A stretch of 64,000 nt of DNA, from positions 856,130-920,129 of the forward strand of contig NC_061785.1 in NCBI RefSeq assembly GCF_022458985.1, in the 5' to 3' direction. Positions 44,293 through 56,554 of this stretch are shown here, piece after piece. The position numbers were made by a program, and so were the translations under genes. A model generated the notes under the pieces. The model did no database searches and was not told the origin of the DNA. It saw only the letters and a program-made list of their open reading frames with translations. Numbering within the stretch: the first letter of the stretch is position 1; each line of letters opens with the position of its first letter. The stretch comes from Mugil cephalus (lineage: Eukaryota; Chordata; Actinopteri; Mugiliformes; Mugilidae).

Positions 44293-47200
44293 ATATAAAA
44301 ATACAAGGACAGAAAAAATAATGTGATCCTTATTCATGAGGCTGTTAAATAATATTTAGTTTGTGTAAAATCAGATTTTGAGTGTTTTAGCTAAGTTTTA
44401 TGTTCTTGTCACTTCTTTTTTTATTTAATTGGTGGTAGATTTTTTTCCAGTCTTGTTCATCACTGTGCAGCTTCCCATTTAATTTCTGATTGTTATTCAA
44501 ATATTCTCTTTTATCTGTGCAGAGAACATTTCTAAATATTTTAACCAGACAAACATCCTGCAGGTCATTAATTATGATCACTTGATTTTAGCCCTGATGA
44601 CTTTGCAGCTTTATCGGCAGAATGTTGAAAAATAAAGAATTCATCGAATGTGCTTTATTACATTATTCATCACATGTTTGAGGAGAGAGAGCAGGAGATG
44701 TGTATTTTAAAGATGATGTTTGAGTTTAATGAATGCGTTTAATGTGGACAGAAACTCTTTATTCTCACACTGGCTTTTAGTTTGTGTCATTTCATTTTTT
44801 AATATGAGATCATTCATTTGTTGTTGTAATAAAAGTGAAGCCTTGTGGAAGTTTCCTGCAGAATGAAAACTGGAAAACCTAAAGGAACATTTACTGGTGA
44901 ACACTGGCATCTGGCGGTGATGGGCGGTACTACAGCTCACCGCTGATATTTATAACATCCTAAAAGTGTCTTGTCCATCCCTCATAAATAATTCATGACA
45001 TGATGGATGTATTAAAGAAAGAGAAGGAGAAAAAGGGGAGAAAAGAAGACATGATGCCAGGCAGAGAGATGGAGAGAGTCCTCGACCACATGCAGGATTC
45101 ACCTTGGAGGGATTCTCTGTTCTGCTTCCCTGACTTATATCACAGCAGCCCTCTCCTCTCTTTTTTTCCTGGCGTATAAATTGCTGATGCAGCCATTCTT
45201 AGTCTCTGTCCTGTCCTCTCATTGGCCCGGGAGGCTCATTACATGAATAATATCACTCCATGCTGCACAGCCACTTAGCTCATTATTAAAATCACAGCAG
45301 TCGTGAATAAACATGAGGTCGCTGCGTGGAAACACTCATTTAGTTTCATGATTTCAGGTGGAAGTTAAAAATGAGTGGCGATAGCTTCAATAACTGTTCA
45401 TTCATTTCCAACGCTCAACTTCCAGCATGATAACCTCAGAGAGAAACTTCAAAAGGAAGCAGAGATATCTGGAACAGATCAGCGTTAGAGGATTTAAGGC
45501 TGGGCTCAGGGTCTTCAAAAATATATCTGTCTTCTCTCTAACTCAAACATTTACACACTACAGGACGTTATTTAATTATTCTAACAATTAGGGAAAGCCT
45601 GAACACCACCTCACCTGAACTTCCAGTTAAAATAATGGAAGTAAACAACAAAAACTTTGAACCTATTTATCAAACGCTCAGTCCAGTTGGTGCCGCTGAT
45701 GCACTGCAAGATTATTTGTTGCAGCCAATCAAACATAGAAAAGTCTAATTTGCAGCGAGAAAAAAAACAGAAGTTGTGCTATGTTCGGTGAGTTCTTCCA
45801 ACCGGGTGGAAAAAACATTCACTTTGCAGAGACTTGATCGGTCAAAATCTTCAGTTCTCTGTGACCAATTTTGTTTGAGGTACGAGTAAAACTAGATAAG
45901 AAATTTAGATGGTGTTGGTCTTTCTGTAGGTCCTGTGTTTGGAGGGCAGGCTCGATGGCATGTTGCATCTAAAGTCTGACACCAAAAATAAAAAAATAAA
46001 ACTCCCACAATCTCAGCGTCCACGGAGGCTGGACGGAGGCTTCGTCCCCAGTGTCTCTGTCCAGAGGTTCGCGGCTTCAAGTGTCGAGCGAAGCGCATGA
46101 AGTGCGACTCATCGGTTCAAATGAAGAGGCATTTATAAGATAATTTTAGCTCAGCGCTGCCTCCTGATGAGGCTCCGGGAGGCTTTATCGGATCGCTTCG
46201 GTGTAAGGAGGTGTGCAATGACTCATATAAATCTAAGACGTCTGGCCTCATCTACTTGTTAGATTGGATATTAAAGTAAGTCATGATTTAATCCACATGT
46301 TTTAAGATCATTCTCACTGAAAAGAACTCTTGACTAACCCCATGTTCTGACACCGGGGCGAAATAGTTCAGGACAAGTTGACTTAGGGGCTGGGGCAGTA
46401 CACAGCAGAAATCTGTAAATAGACTCTGTGTTTCTTAATGACTGAACTATACGGCGTGTTGCCAACCAATTTGTTAAGAAAGAAGAGCGCTATCTGTTTA
46501 GTCGGACTTGTTGCTGGTGTTTCCAGGTTCCGATGGAGAAGTGAAAAATCTAATATGTCAAAAAAAAGAGGAATGGAAAAACTACAGTTCAAATGATCAA
46601 CAAATTCTCAATTACATCTCAGGTATTGGTTGATTGTTTCCAATTAAAAATCTCCTAAAGTTTCAATGGCAAACAGCTCCAGAGCAATATGCAGTTATCT
46701 GCATTACGTGTTTAAACAGACTCACACTTTTAGTGCTTTCTTTGTCACATTGAAATAACGCTCCTGTTTTGGAACATTCTCATTCTGGAAAATTGTCCAA
46801 CCACAGAAACTTTAATATAAAATTCCATAACATGGATAGTGAGTGAACAATTAGCAAGATTGGTTTCTTTGTCTTGGTTTGTCTTAGTTTGTTCCACTTT
46901 TAAGCTGTGTATAAGAAGATGTCAGCATAATCGCCGCCTAACGTATGACTGGCTTGTACAATGTCTGTTGAATGGAAAGTGCTTCACTAGATTAAACGAA
47001 TAATTGAAGTTATCTATTTGGAAAACTGAGACACGTCACTAGTCTTCAGCCAAGAGTCATGGTTGATATCAATTTATATGAGGATAAAAAAACGAGTTAA
47101 TTTTACATTATTTCCAGGAAGAGAATGTTCATGATCTGAGGTTTAATAAATTATTTGTAATCGATTTTATCGTTTCAGTTATAGAGTTCAAGTTTTGTAT

Positions 47201-48625
47201 TCTTTTTTTATTATTGATAAATTTATTTTAGTAATTATTATTTCACTTCCCATTTATTGTTGTTTTCAAATATTTCCTCTAGTTATCTGTGCGAAACATT
47301 TCATAATATTTTAAGCCAGACCAACCCACCCTTTGGGCGGTCAGTCTATTGATCACATTGATATTTCATGTACAAGATTGGTTTATCCATGTTAAATATA
47401 AGTATTAATGTAATGTAGCTGTTTTAGACATTATTCCTCACATTTAAAACCATATTTAAAGAAGATGGTTGAGTTTAATGAAGTTTAAAGACAGAAACTA
47501 CTTTTTTAAGATAGACTTTTTTTTTATAATATTCATTTTTAATGAATCCAATCTTTTTTGTTTTTAGGGTTTGGAAGTTTCTGCGACTGAACTGCTAAAG
47601 ATTTCTGGTACATGATTCTTGCTTCTATTACAGTCATATATTTTTTTTAAAGTGTCTTGTCCACCTAAAATAATTCATGATTCATGATGGATTATTTAAA
47701 GAAAAAATATTAGAAAAACAGGGAGAAAGGAGACAATCAGGCAGGAATGGAAGAGGAACATAAAAAGTTCCTCATGCTGTTCCTGATTAACACACAGTTT
47801 TCTTTCTCCTGGCGTAAATGTAGCAGCCACTAAAGCATGGACAGAGGAGGTCAGTTAAGAAATACCTCCAAGCGAGATTGCCATGATAAATCACAGTCTG
47901 TGAACTGGAGCTAAACATGATGGTCGGTGACAGTGAAGAAGAGCACGTAGGTTAAAAGGGTTAAATAATTCATGAATTAAAACAGTTATGAGTGGACTGA
48001 TGCCTGAATGACAGCTGTTTCAGGTTGAACTCCTCAGATATTCTCAGATATGATAAAAACAATGTCAAGACACAGGAAACAGTTTAATTTAGGGTGCTCT
48101 GTCAGTTTGGATCCAATTAATTTCACTTTAAGCTGCAGGTTATTTTTATTTGAAGTTTGGACCACGTCATAACCAGATTCTAAAAAGAGAAAAATCATAA
48201 ATTTGCTTATTTAATAAAAGACTTAACTTTGTTAGCATTAGCAGTACTACAGTATAGCTAGGGGACAGTAGCTGAGTCTTCTGAGTGAGTTTGCATGTTC
48301 TTCCTGTGTTCTCCGAGGTTCGGAGTTCTTCCGGTACTCCGGTTTCCTCCCACTCCAAAGTCTGCTCGTTGGCTTTTTTTTTCAGTCTAGATGATAATAT
48401 TTTGATTAACGACTGAACCTGAAGTCCTATTTATATTGATTATTAGTTTATTAAATATTTTAAATCCTCAGAGAGAGTGGTTTTGTTTTCAAATTGAATT
48501 CATGATCACAAGGGCTGAAGTGGATCATTGTAATGAAGAATTAAGAAAGTCTTTGTAAAGTTTGCTCTAGGGGGATAAAGGGGAACGGATAGGACTGGTG
48601 GGGAGGAGGGTGTCATGTGACTCAC

Positions 48626-48686
48626 TTTTTTAGCGGTGGTAGGAGATCTGGAGCCTCGGCCTCCCTGTAAGGTCTGGACGCTGATA
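48626..48686 (-). pseudogene. Degraded duplicate of the CCSER2 Arg/Pro exon (copy B)
   Basis: Corresponds to 38,455-38,521 but is six bases shorter through several single-base changes, so the frame is lost. Likely low-quality consensus. Confidence 0.7.
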
Positions 48687-49884
48687 CTGCAGGAGAGAGA
48701 AAAGGAACAGGAGGAAAAGCCTTGAAAGAAAGGTACAAGACAAGGAAAGGATGCTATTGACAGGTAGACGAAAGATGGATGAAAAAGATCGAGGGGAAGA
48801 AACGCGAAAATACCTGGAATCAAAGATTTCACATGCAACTGAACATACAACATTATGCAACCAAGGTAAAACACTGAAACACTTCTGGTTTAGTACCACA
48901 AGGCTTCGTATCAGCTTCTGTTTTTATTGCCGCTTGACAAAATCTAAATAAGTAAATAAAATGTGACAATGCAAAATAAGTTTAAAATGTTCAAAGATCT
49001 AAGCTAAATACTTTAGCTTTCGTGTTCCATATTCTCTAAAGTTCCAATGGAAACTTCAGATGCCATTTTAAGCAGTTTGGCCGTGTCATACAAGGCTCAT
49101 GTATGTTGATTGGTTTCTTTTGTATACTTATATAAATCAGCTCTGTTTATTCATTTTCTCGTAAATTAAACCACAAGTATAAACCATAATTAGATGGTTG
49201 AGTACAAAGGTTTGTTTTGACTTTGCTGTTATTTTTTATTTATCATTGCTTTGGTAAAATATTGACTAACGCAAACGTACTGGTTTAAATTCTTTCAAAT
49301 GAAATTTATTGCTCATAATTAACTATCTCAATTTTAATAATTCTAGAGCTATGGAAGCTCGAAAGAATGAGGATATCTTCTGGGAAAAAAAAAGTGACCA
49401 GCTGGATTTCCGGGAAGAAGATGAGGTTTATAAGTCTGTCTAGTTTTTCGTTCAATTATGAAGTTTCAGTATGAAAATATATTATGATCATTTTTATCCT
49501 TTTATGGTTTCGTTTTGACATCTGTTTGATAGATGAAAAACGTTTAATAGGGGACCACATGATCAAGTCTATTATGGGGACACTACTACAGCATTTACAT
49601 GTTACAAATTTTTTTCATAAATGATCATCTTAATGTAAATGTATGTGATTATACGACTTTTGTTTTAAATTTATTAACTAATTCTGAAATGTTGTGAACT
49701 TGACTGAATTACACACATTACTTAAATAAACATTTATTTTATCATATGTCTATGAAATGTGTGTTTACTTGTTGGATGTGTTTAAGCTTTTGTGCTTCTG
49801 CTGTTTAGATGTGTTGTTACTATTTCAGTAATGATTTCCTTTTTTAGTTTGTTTGTATTTCCTGTTTCCTGTGAGGCTAATCTA

Positions 49885-49985
49885 CTCTAGAACCACTAAA
49901 CATCAACAACGTGCGCGTATGCAGAATCATCTTCTCCTGCCGTTCACTGAGTAAACGCACTGTGTTTCACCGTGGAACCAGTATG
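49885..49985 (-). pseudogene. Scrambled duplicate of the CCSER2 Q-T-P-W exon (copy C)
   Basis: 'ctcctgccgttcactgagta' and 'tttcaccgtggaaccagtat' mix the exon text of 39.72-39.81 kb with intron text of about 37.34-37.40 kb. Not a usable exon. Confidence 0.7.
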
Positions 49986-50837
49986 CAGAAACACAAATAT
50001 GACAATTCATTTAATAGTAGAAAAACAAAGCAGATTAATCATGTTGAGACCTCTGTAAAACCCGTTTGTGACAAGAAAATCAGGCCAAGAAAATTAATTA
50101 ATATAATACAAACTTATACTACTGATGTCTGAATAAGCTATTCAAAGTATAACTGTCAATATTCTGGCATGAAACGATAAACATGTCCAAGACCAGAACA
50201 GTTTATTGGATTGGTTTGGAGTCTCTGTAATTCATTAAGCTGCGAGTTCATTTTATTTTGAAGTCTGGACCGTTTACAACAGATAAAAGAAAACAATCAT
50301 GTGAGGAGTACTTTCTGATAATAAAGACATTAACAGTAGCTACTAGTAGTATCAGGATAGCTGAGGGCGGACGATGGCTTGGTCGTTCTGTGGTGGAGTG
50401 CTGTTCATCCCGTCTCTCCTGTAAGGTATTCCGGTACTGCACGGTTCCTCCCCTCCAAAACACTGCTGGTTTAATTTAGAAAATTGACTCTAAGTGTACT
50501 GTGAGCGAATGTTGTATGTCTCAGTGAGCCTGCGATGGCGGCGTCTTAGCCAGTTCCTCCACTCCATGATCCAGATGGGAGACCCAGGTGACCAGGAGAA
50601 CAGGAGAAGCAGAGAGAACCAGTTAGCACACAGGAGTATCTGGACAGATGGGGCGCAATAATTGGGTGTTCATCGTAGTGTCTGCATGCTGTTTCAGAAC
50701 ATCGGGAACATTTAAAATTTTACTGTAACTCTATGGTTTGTATTTCTTAATTTTGATCGCAAGATGAGATTTGATGACGACTAAAACTAATATGAAGAGG
50801 AGAAGAGAACGAAGGGAGGGGAGAGGAGCATACTCAC

Positions 50838-50890
50838 TTATTGCGGTGGCTGGTGGGATGCTCCTGGCGGTTTTAGGTCTGAGAGCTTTG
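50838..50890 (-). pseudogene. Degraded duplicate of the CCSER2 Arg/Pro exon (copy C)
   Basis: Matches 38,455-38,521 with several deletions; splice sites and frame are lost. Confidence 0.65.
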
Positions 50891-52101
50891 CCAGGGAGTA
50901 GTGATAATGAACTGGAGGAAAAGCCTGAAAATTAAGAGGGAAAGTTGTTTGGACGTAGAGAAAGCCATATTAAAACGTATCCACTAGGAAGAAGCCGGGA
51001 ACTCTGGACTCGTATTCCAGCAGCGAGAAACATTTATGCAAAAGCTGAAACGCTTGATAACTCTTTGTACAAGATGGTTTTAGAACCTTTTCAGCCCTGC
51101 ACATTCAATAAGTGATTATGTTCGATTTTAGCAATGATAGTGTTATTTGTTTACGTTGGTTTATCTTTGTCCTACTCTGTGTCAGCAATCTTGTTGCTTT
51201 TTAAAAGTCTTGTTGGTCCCAAATTGTAAATAAGTTTTTTCTTGTACAAACGCTTCTCTTTATTTAGCTCATTATAAATCTTCCACAGTGACCAGTTTTC
51301 TTTATAGTAGAAAATAAAACAGATACATCGTGTACCACAAGGTTCTGACTTGTTTTTTTGTACGGTTTTGTGTTATGTAAATAACACGTTCTGGTTCTGC
51401 AACGATATGCTTATTCTCAAAACTAATTATGCCTCAGAACTAAAGACACATCAGAGAAGTGACACCAGAAATCCGGAAAATAAACAGTGCCACGTTTCCA
51501 ATGGGTTTAAACTTTATTTCACATCTAACTCATGAAACCACAGATGATAACGTTTACTTGTACTGTTGTCTTGACAGATTAATGATTAAGCTTATACCGA
51601 CGTTTACGTAGACACTAACAATTAAATGCTGTACCATTTAGTCTGATGAAAGATTTTCACCACGAATTCTGAGTTCTATTTATATGTCAAATCACCTCGG
51701 TCTAATCCCACTTCTATCATTGTTTTTCCATGTTCCTTCAAGTTTTAATGTGATGTTGGTAAATTTGTTTATGTTGTTAGATGAGTACATGCTCAATGTG
51801 GTTCTTACGGGTTTCTTCTGTCTAGTAGACAAACTCTCACTTCATAATCGTCTGACTCTGATCCAGACGTTTGACGACACTTTGTCACTAAAGTTAAACA
51901 CAGCACTATCTAAATGCATGTAACTCTTACACAATACACTGATGTAATCATTGTGAGTCTATTTTATACTTTCCAGAACAAAACTTCCAGGCAGAGAGGT
52001 TCAGATTACTCTCCTGTTGTATTTCTTCAAAGACAAATATTAAAAACTGCAGATCTGATATATTAATAATTCTGTCACATTCCTTGCTGATAAATGAATA
52101 C

Positions 52102-52179
52102 GACCACGGGTGAGTGTCGATGTCGTCTCTGTCCTCAGATCCTCTCTGAGCTGTCTACTCACTCTCAGAAATCTACACC
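52102..52179 (-). pseudogene. Degraded duplicate of the CCSER2 coiled-coil exon (copy C)
   Basis: 'gtcctcagatcctctctgag' is shared with 40.05-40.07 kb. The rest has deletions and substitutions that break the coiled-coil frame. Confidence 0.75.
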
Positions 52180-52199
52180 TAACAACACAAAACACAATT

Positions 52200-54790
52200 T
52201 TTGATTGGAGAGCATCTGGAACTTAATGACTGTAACAGGTTAACACCTGTGGTCAGCTAGATGTTTTGACCAGATGTCCTGGTCGAGTGCTAAATCATCT
52301 CACGTTTTCTGACAGACAGGTAAATCATTAACTGTCCATGACAGTACACGTGTCCCTCTTCATCATTAAATCTGTTTACCATTAGAAAAGCATGTCCTCA
52401 GCTCTTCGAGTCTCCACTGAGCTCTGAGGCGGATACAGTCTTCATCCAGTCCTCCCACATCACAACCAACGGAAACCAGAGAACCACAGAACCATGAGAA
52501 CCAAAATGACAGACCGTGACAGTTCAGAGGTGTAAGTTGATGTGAACGATTCACATCGGAAAACTTTAAACGAACTTCCTGTTAGATTATTTTCACATTT
52601 AATATGTCAATTCATGTACGCAAAATAACAAAAGATAATGAACTAATAACAAAAGCAAACAAAATTTGTTCATTGTTGTAGATTTCTCAGAGGTTTAAGT
52701 CTTAGGTACTTTGTAATCGTTAGATAATGCAATTCTGTCAGAATTTAGCTTATACTATCTTAGAGTTCTGAATGATTAACTGTGAGAACTCTCATCTGTT
52801 GTTACTACTATCGCGCTAATGGTCTATCCAGTCTGTGAAAACATTTAGTGACAAATCTGAAGTGAAATCTTTATTTTTAAACCTTTTTTTAGCCATGACT
52901 TGATTATAATATGTCATTAGCACATGACTTTATTTTTAGCTTGGTTTTCTTGTCACTGTGTGAGAATCTGTGAAGCATTTTGGCAAATGAAAAGTCTTCT
53001 CCATCTTGACCAGATCAGCTCTTATAAATTTGCACATGAGCCGTTAGTACATAAGTTATAAATTTAAAACATATTCTTAGACCAACTTGTTCTTTGAAGA
53101 CTCAGTTATGGCTCTGGACGATATGTCAAAAATATGTCACAACAAAAAGAGCATTATGTATGAAATTTCACATCTCACATAATAAACTTCTGTCTGCACA
53201 TATGTAATGCTCCACCGAGTTATCGTCAAATAAATAGATACGTGCCTTCTAGAAGAGAAATCACTCATGATCAAAGCCAGGATGAGGTAACAATGGGATT
53301 ATGTTCTTGTTTAGGACCTAGTAATGTGAATCAAATCACTGATGAGAAAGCTTCTAAATTTTACTGTTCGTGATGACAGAAGTAACGCTGATTACAGACT
53401 CAACCAGCACTTACAATTTGACTAATAGATGCTCCACCTTAAATCATTGACGTCTTACACATACATGGTAACTGTGGTGATATTTATATTGTCCAAAACA
53501 AAATCTTCAGGAAGCAATTCAATCATACTACTAGTTATCTTCAAATTAAAATAAACCTGCAGTGAATTAAACCTTCCGCACTTCAAATAATCAATAATCC
53601 CACTGGTGAGGCTCTATGATCCAGCTGAGATTACTCTCAGCACAATACTTCAGTCTTCTCATAACTCACCATGACATACACCCAGTCCTTTGATTCAGAG
53701 CATCCGACCTGTCTGGTTTACACCAGGGTCAAATAAAATGTAAACTCTGTGAACAACTCCACGTCTACGAATAGGAATTTACATTAGACATAAGCCACCT
53801 GTTGTTTGCAGTCTCGTCTGGCCTGTAGATATCTTCTACAGGTCCATCCAATTCATCCGAAAATTACGATCACTGATGTCAGACCTCTCTCCACATTCCA
53901 TTTCGAGAAGCCAAGCTTTGACGAGCTGCGTTAGATAACTGGTTTAGTAGGTCATGGTTCAAGCATTACACCGTTTTTATTTTACTCATTAGATACACTT
54001 CTTTGTTGCTCGACAGTTTGTAATTTACTGACTAACATGTTCGTGACCTTACTTAATCTTGAGCGCTTATATACAATCTTACGCTTATGGGTTGTTAGAA
54101 GATTTGTTTAGTATTAGTATGTTTATAAAATAGTAAATCTTTTATTTAAACTTAGCTCAATGACTTTTTTATTTGAATCATGCTTTTCACGCAAATTGAT
54201 CTGTTTGCAACTTGAATGAAGCTAATTGGAAGTGAAATGTTGCCTGGAAAGTTTGATGATTTAGGACATAAGCTTAATCTTACCTCTATATAATGAATGA
54301 AGTTTGCTGAGCTGAACTAAAACGACTGATTCATCTGAATGAATCCGTTTAGGTGCTAAAAGGAAACTCCTATAAGCTGCTCCTATAATGTGATTCAGAC
54401 AGGATGTAAGAAATATGCATTTTATTATTATTACGTCACATTAAAGTGTAGTTTGTCATCTCATATTGTAGCATCAGGCAGCTAACGGCTTAAATTCTGT
54501 TAAGGAAACGATGTTCTAGTTCCTGTTTATAGTCGACTGACTTTTAATCCATCTGTGTGATATGTTCATAGCAGCTCAGTCAGTCATTGTGTTTATGTGT
54601 ATATGTATAAATTGTCATTGTTGTTAATATCAAAACATCATTATTATGATCATTTATCACATGAAGTGTTTTGTAGTATTTGTAGTGAGTCAAAAAACAA
54701 TCTACTACTAAGAAAATACAGAAATGTTTTACTGCGAGAAGGAGGTTATAACTTAAGGGGTAGATTTAATTTCCATGAATAAACTTGTTA
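52200..54790. other. Probable low-quality intron sequence
   Basis: No reliable exon found. The text continues past the point where copy A stops at the gap, so it may represent what the gap hides, but its quality looks as poor as copy C. The CCSER2 exons expected between the 54.9 kb and 40.1 kb exons should be here or in the gap. Confidence 0.5.
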
Positions 54791-54908
54791 TTTGAGGCTT
54801 CCTCTTATCCGTCTTCAGATCTGAGAGAAGTGTTAAATAAATAACTGAATTGATAATAATGAATATGAAGAGCTCTCCATGCTGTCTGACGCTGAGACTC
54901 AAACCCAC

Positions 54909-54999
54909 CGCCGTGCAGAGAGGCGTCCTCCGGGAGGTCCACGTCCAGCATGAGGTCATCATCTCCCAGATCACACGAGTCCAGGTTGTTCAAGATGTC
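54909..54999 (-). CDS. ccser2: CCSER2 exon with conserved acidic motif
   Basis: A 91-nt exon after 'ctttcag' encoding D-I-L-N-N-L-D-S-C-D-L-G, then D-D-D-L-M-L-D-V-D-L-P-E-D and A-S-L-H-G. This is one of the most conserved CCSER family stretches (D-D-D-L-M-L-D-V-D-L-P-E-D is exact in human CCSER2 as I recall it). It joins in phase to the exon ending S-D-L-N-S-I at 58,775. Donor 'gtgggt', leaving one base. Confidence 0.93.
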
Positions 55000-56550
55000 C
55001 TGAAAGACACAGGAATTCCGGTTCAGTTCAGGTCTGTGGTAAAACCTGGATCTAAAAATAAATAAATAAACCAGCTACAGCACTCTGCTGCCATCTGCTG
55101 TTCATTCTAGGTCTCACAACTCTGACAAAACATTAGGCACGGCCGTTATGTTTATTGAACGAAAGCATCTTCACACACTTTTCAGATTCATCCCTCGGGT
55201 CAGATCAGATCCTCTAAGGGCCGGGTTTGGTCCCCGGGCCGTAGGTTTGACAACCCTGGTTTAAAGGAACTGAATCAAAGGTCAAATGATAGAGAATCCT
55301 GTTATCTGCTCCTAGAGTCTAGAGCCATTATTAGAGACTCCTCTCTAGTTTTAATGTTTTAATTGTGGAATAATTTCAGTTTTCTGACCAGTTCAAAGAA
55401 ATCTCTTCCTAAAATCATGTTCCCCATTATTCATTTATCTGTGCATTAACTTATGTTTAAATATCTTTTATTATGTCACTATATATACACACACATGCAT
55501 AGATTTCTTCTTTTATTTTCTCTGTGCTTTTCAAATGTTCCCACACTGTGATAAACGTGACATTATCTGAACTAGCTATTTAGCTATTAATAGATATTTA
55601 AAACCTCAACCTCCTGAGACCTGAGCTTTAGTTTTCTAGGTATTTGCTATTTGAGATCAGTAGGACCCAACAACTATAAATATTAAGCATCATTGATGAA
55701 CAGGAAGTAGTTTTTTGGAAAAAATTATTTCCTCCATGTCACCAATATGTAACAAAATATAAAACTCAACGTGGTTTTGCAAAGATGAACTGCAAATAAT
55801 GAAATTCAGAAGTCTTCAGACGAGTTTTTGCTAATTAGTGAAGTCATAGCTCGTTACTGTTGATAGAATGCATCATATTAAACTAGAAAAGTTAATAGAC
55901 ATAAATAAACAGGTTTCAACTGTAAATTTTGTGAGATTTTGCACATCTTTGTTACGTGATCAGCTGCAGAATGAATCCACTGAAATGATGCCGTCGTGTT
56001 TTTACACCAACTAGTACCTAGTTATGAGGATAAAAGTTTAAATGAAGCAGAATAATCTGCCACAAACCTAAAACTTAACGTCCCCATATGAGGACGCAGG
56101 GTCTCAGGATGTGTTTTCTCCGCCAGGTTAAATTCCAGAGCAGGTGAGCGACCGGTCTGGGTGGAGGGGATTCATTAATTAGACCCTGGAGGGCCACCGT
56201 AGTGCTAACAGTGTATGGAAACTCTGCATGAAGGTTATTTCATCTGCAGTGTCTGTGATGAACAGATGAGACACAAGAGGGCGCCAGAGAGCTGAGAAAC
56301 ACAGACACACAACCAGTGAATCCGTCAACGCAACCATCTCTGAATGTTACCAAGACCAGAGAGAAGAGGACCCAGCTGGACCTGGTCCTTATACGGGGGA
56401 CAGGGGGGAGCAGGTCCAGCTGGGTCCAGATATCTGGGACAAACAAACCGGACCAGAGACTGAAGAGACGAGAAGGGACGGAGCAGACGGTACTAAGTAC
56501 CTTTAACATGTATAAACTACGACTGTGCTCCTGTTTCAACTCTGCTGTGG
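55000..56550. other. ccser2 intron, noncoding
   Basis: About 55,200-55,262 is a fragment of the 'gggccgtaggtttgacaacc' dispersed repeat. The remainder shows no exon. Confidence 0.5.
56369..56426. other. Perfect 16-bp inverted repeat
   Basis: GACCCAGCTGGACCTG at 56,369-56,384 and its exact reverse complement at 56,411-56,426, spacer 26 bp. The arms are themselves near-palindromic around CAGCTG. It lies just before the 57 kb minisatellite. Confidence 0.85.
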
Positions 56551-56554
56551 CTGG

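Larger units (their letters stand above)
40624..48950. repeat. Copy B of the duplicated segment (clean, then degraded)
   Basis: It aligns with A from 30,094. To about 45.4 kb it differs by scattered substitutions, small indels and two VNTR length changes, like two haplotypes. From about 45.4 kb single-base deletions become very frequent, and from about 46.84 kb it mixes text from two A positions. It ends near A 38.77 kb. Confidence 0.93.
48985..52190. repeat. Copy C: third, very poor partial copy (A 36.1-40.1 kb)
   Basis: Order is retained: about 49.0 kb matches A 36.12 kb, 50.2 kb matches 37.6 kb, 51.1 kb matches 38.8 kb, and 52.1 kb matches 40.0 kb. Identity is patchy, with many small deletions and borrowed text from other offsets. 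Confidence 0.85.

Noticed and set aside
52366..52554. Minus-strand frame with E-D-C-I-R-L-R-A-Q-W-R-L-E-E-L-R as a possible missing ccser2 coiled-coil exon
   Set aside because: Located where an exon is expected and followed by a possible donor, but it does not match the expected C-T-A-V-K-T-Q-L-L-K-L segment and lies in unreliable sequence.
45400..54800. Possibility of a rapidly evolving pseudogene cluster
   Set aside because: The density of single-base deletions and the two-template interleaving affect introns, repeats and exons alike and start abruptly, which fits assembly error better than decay.
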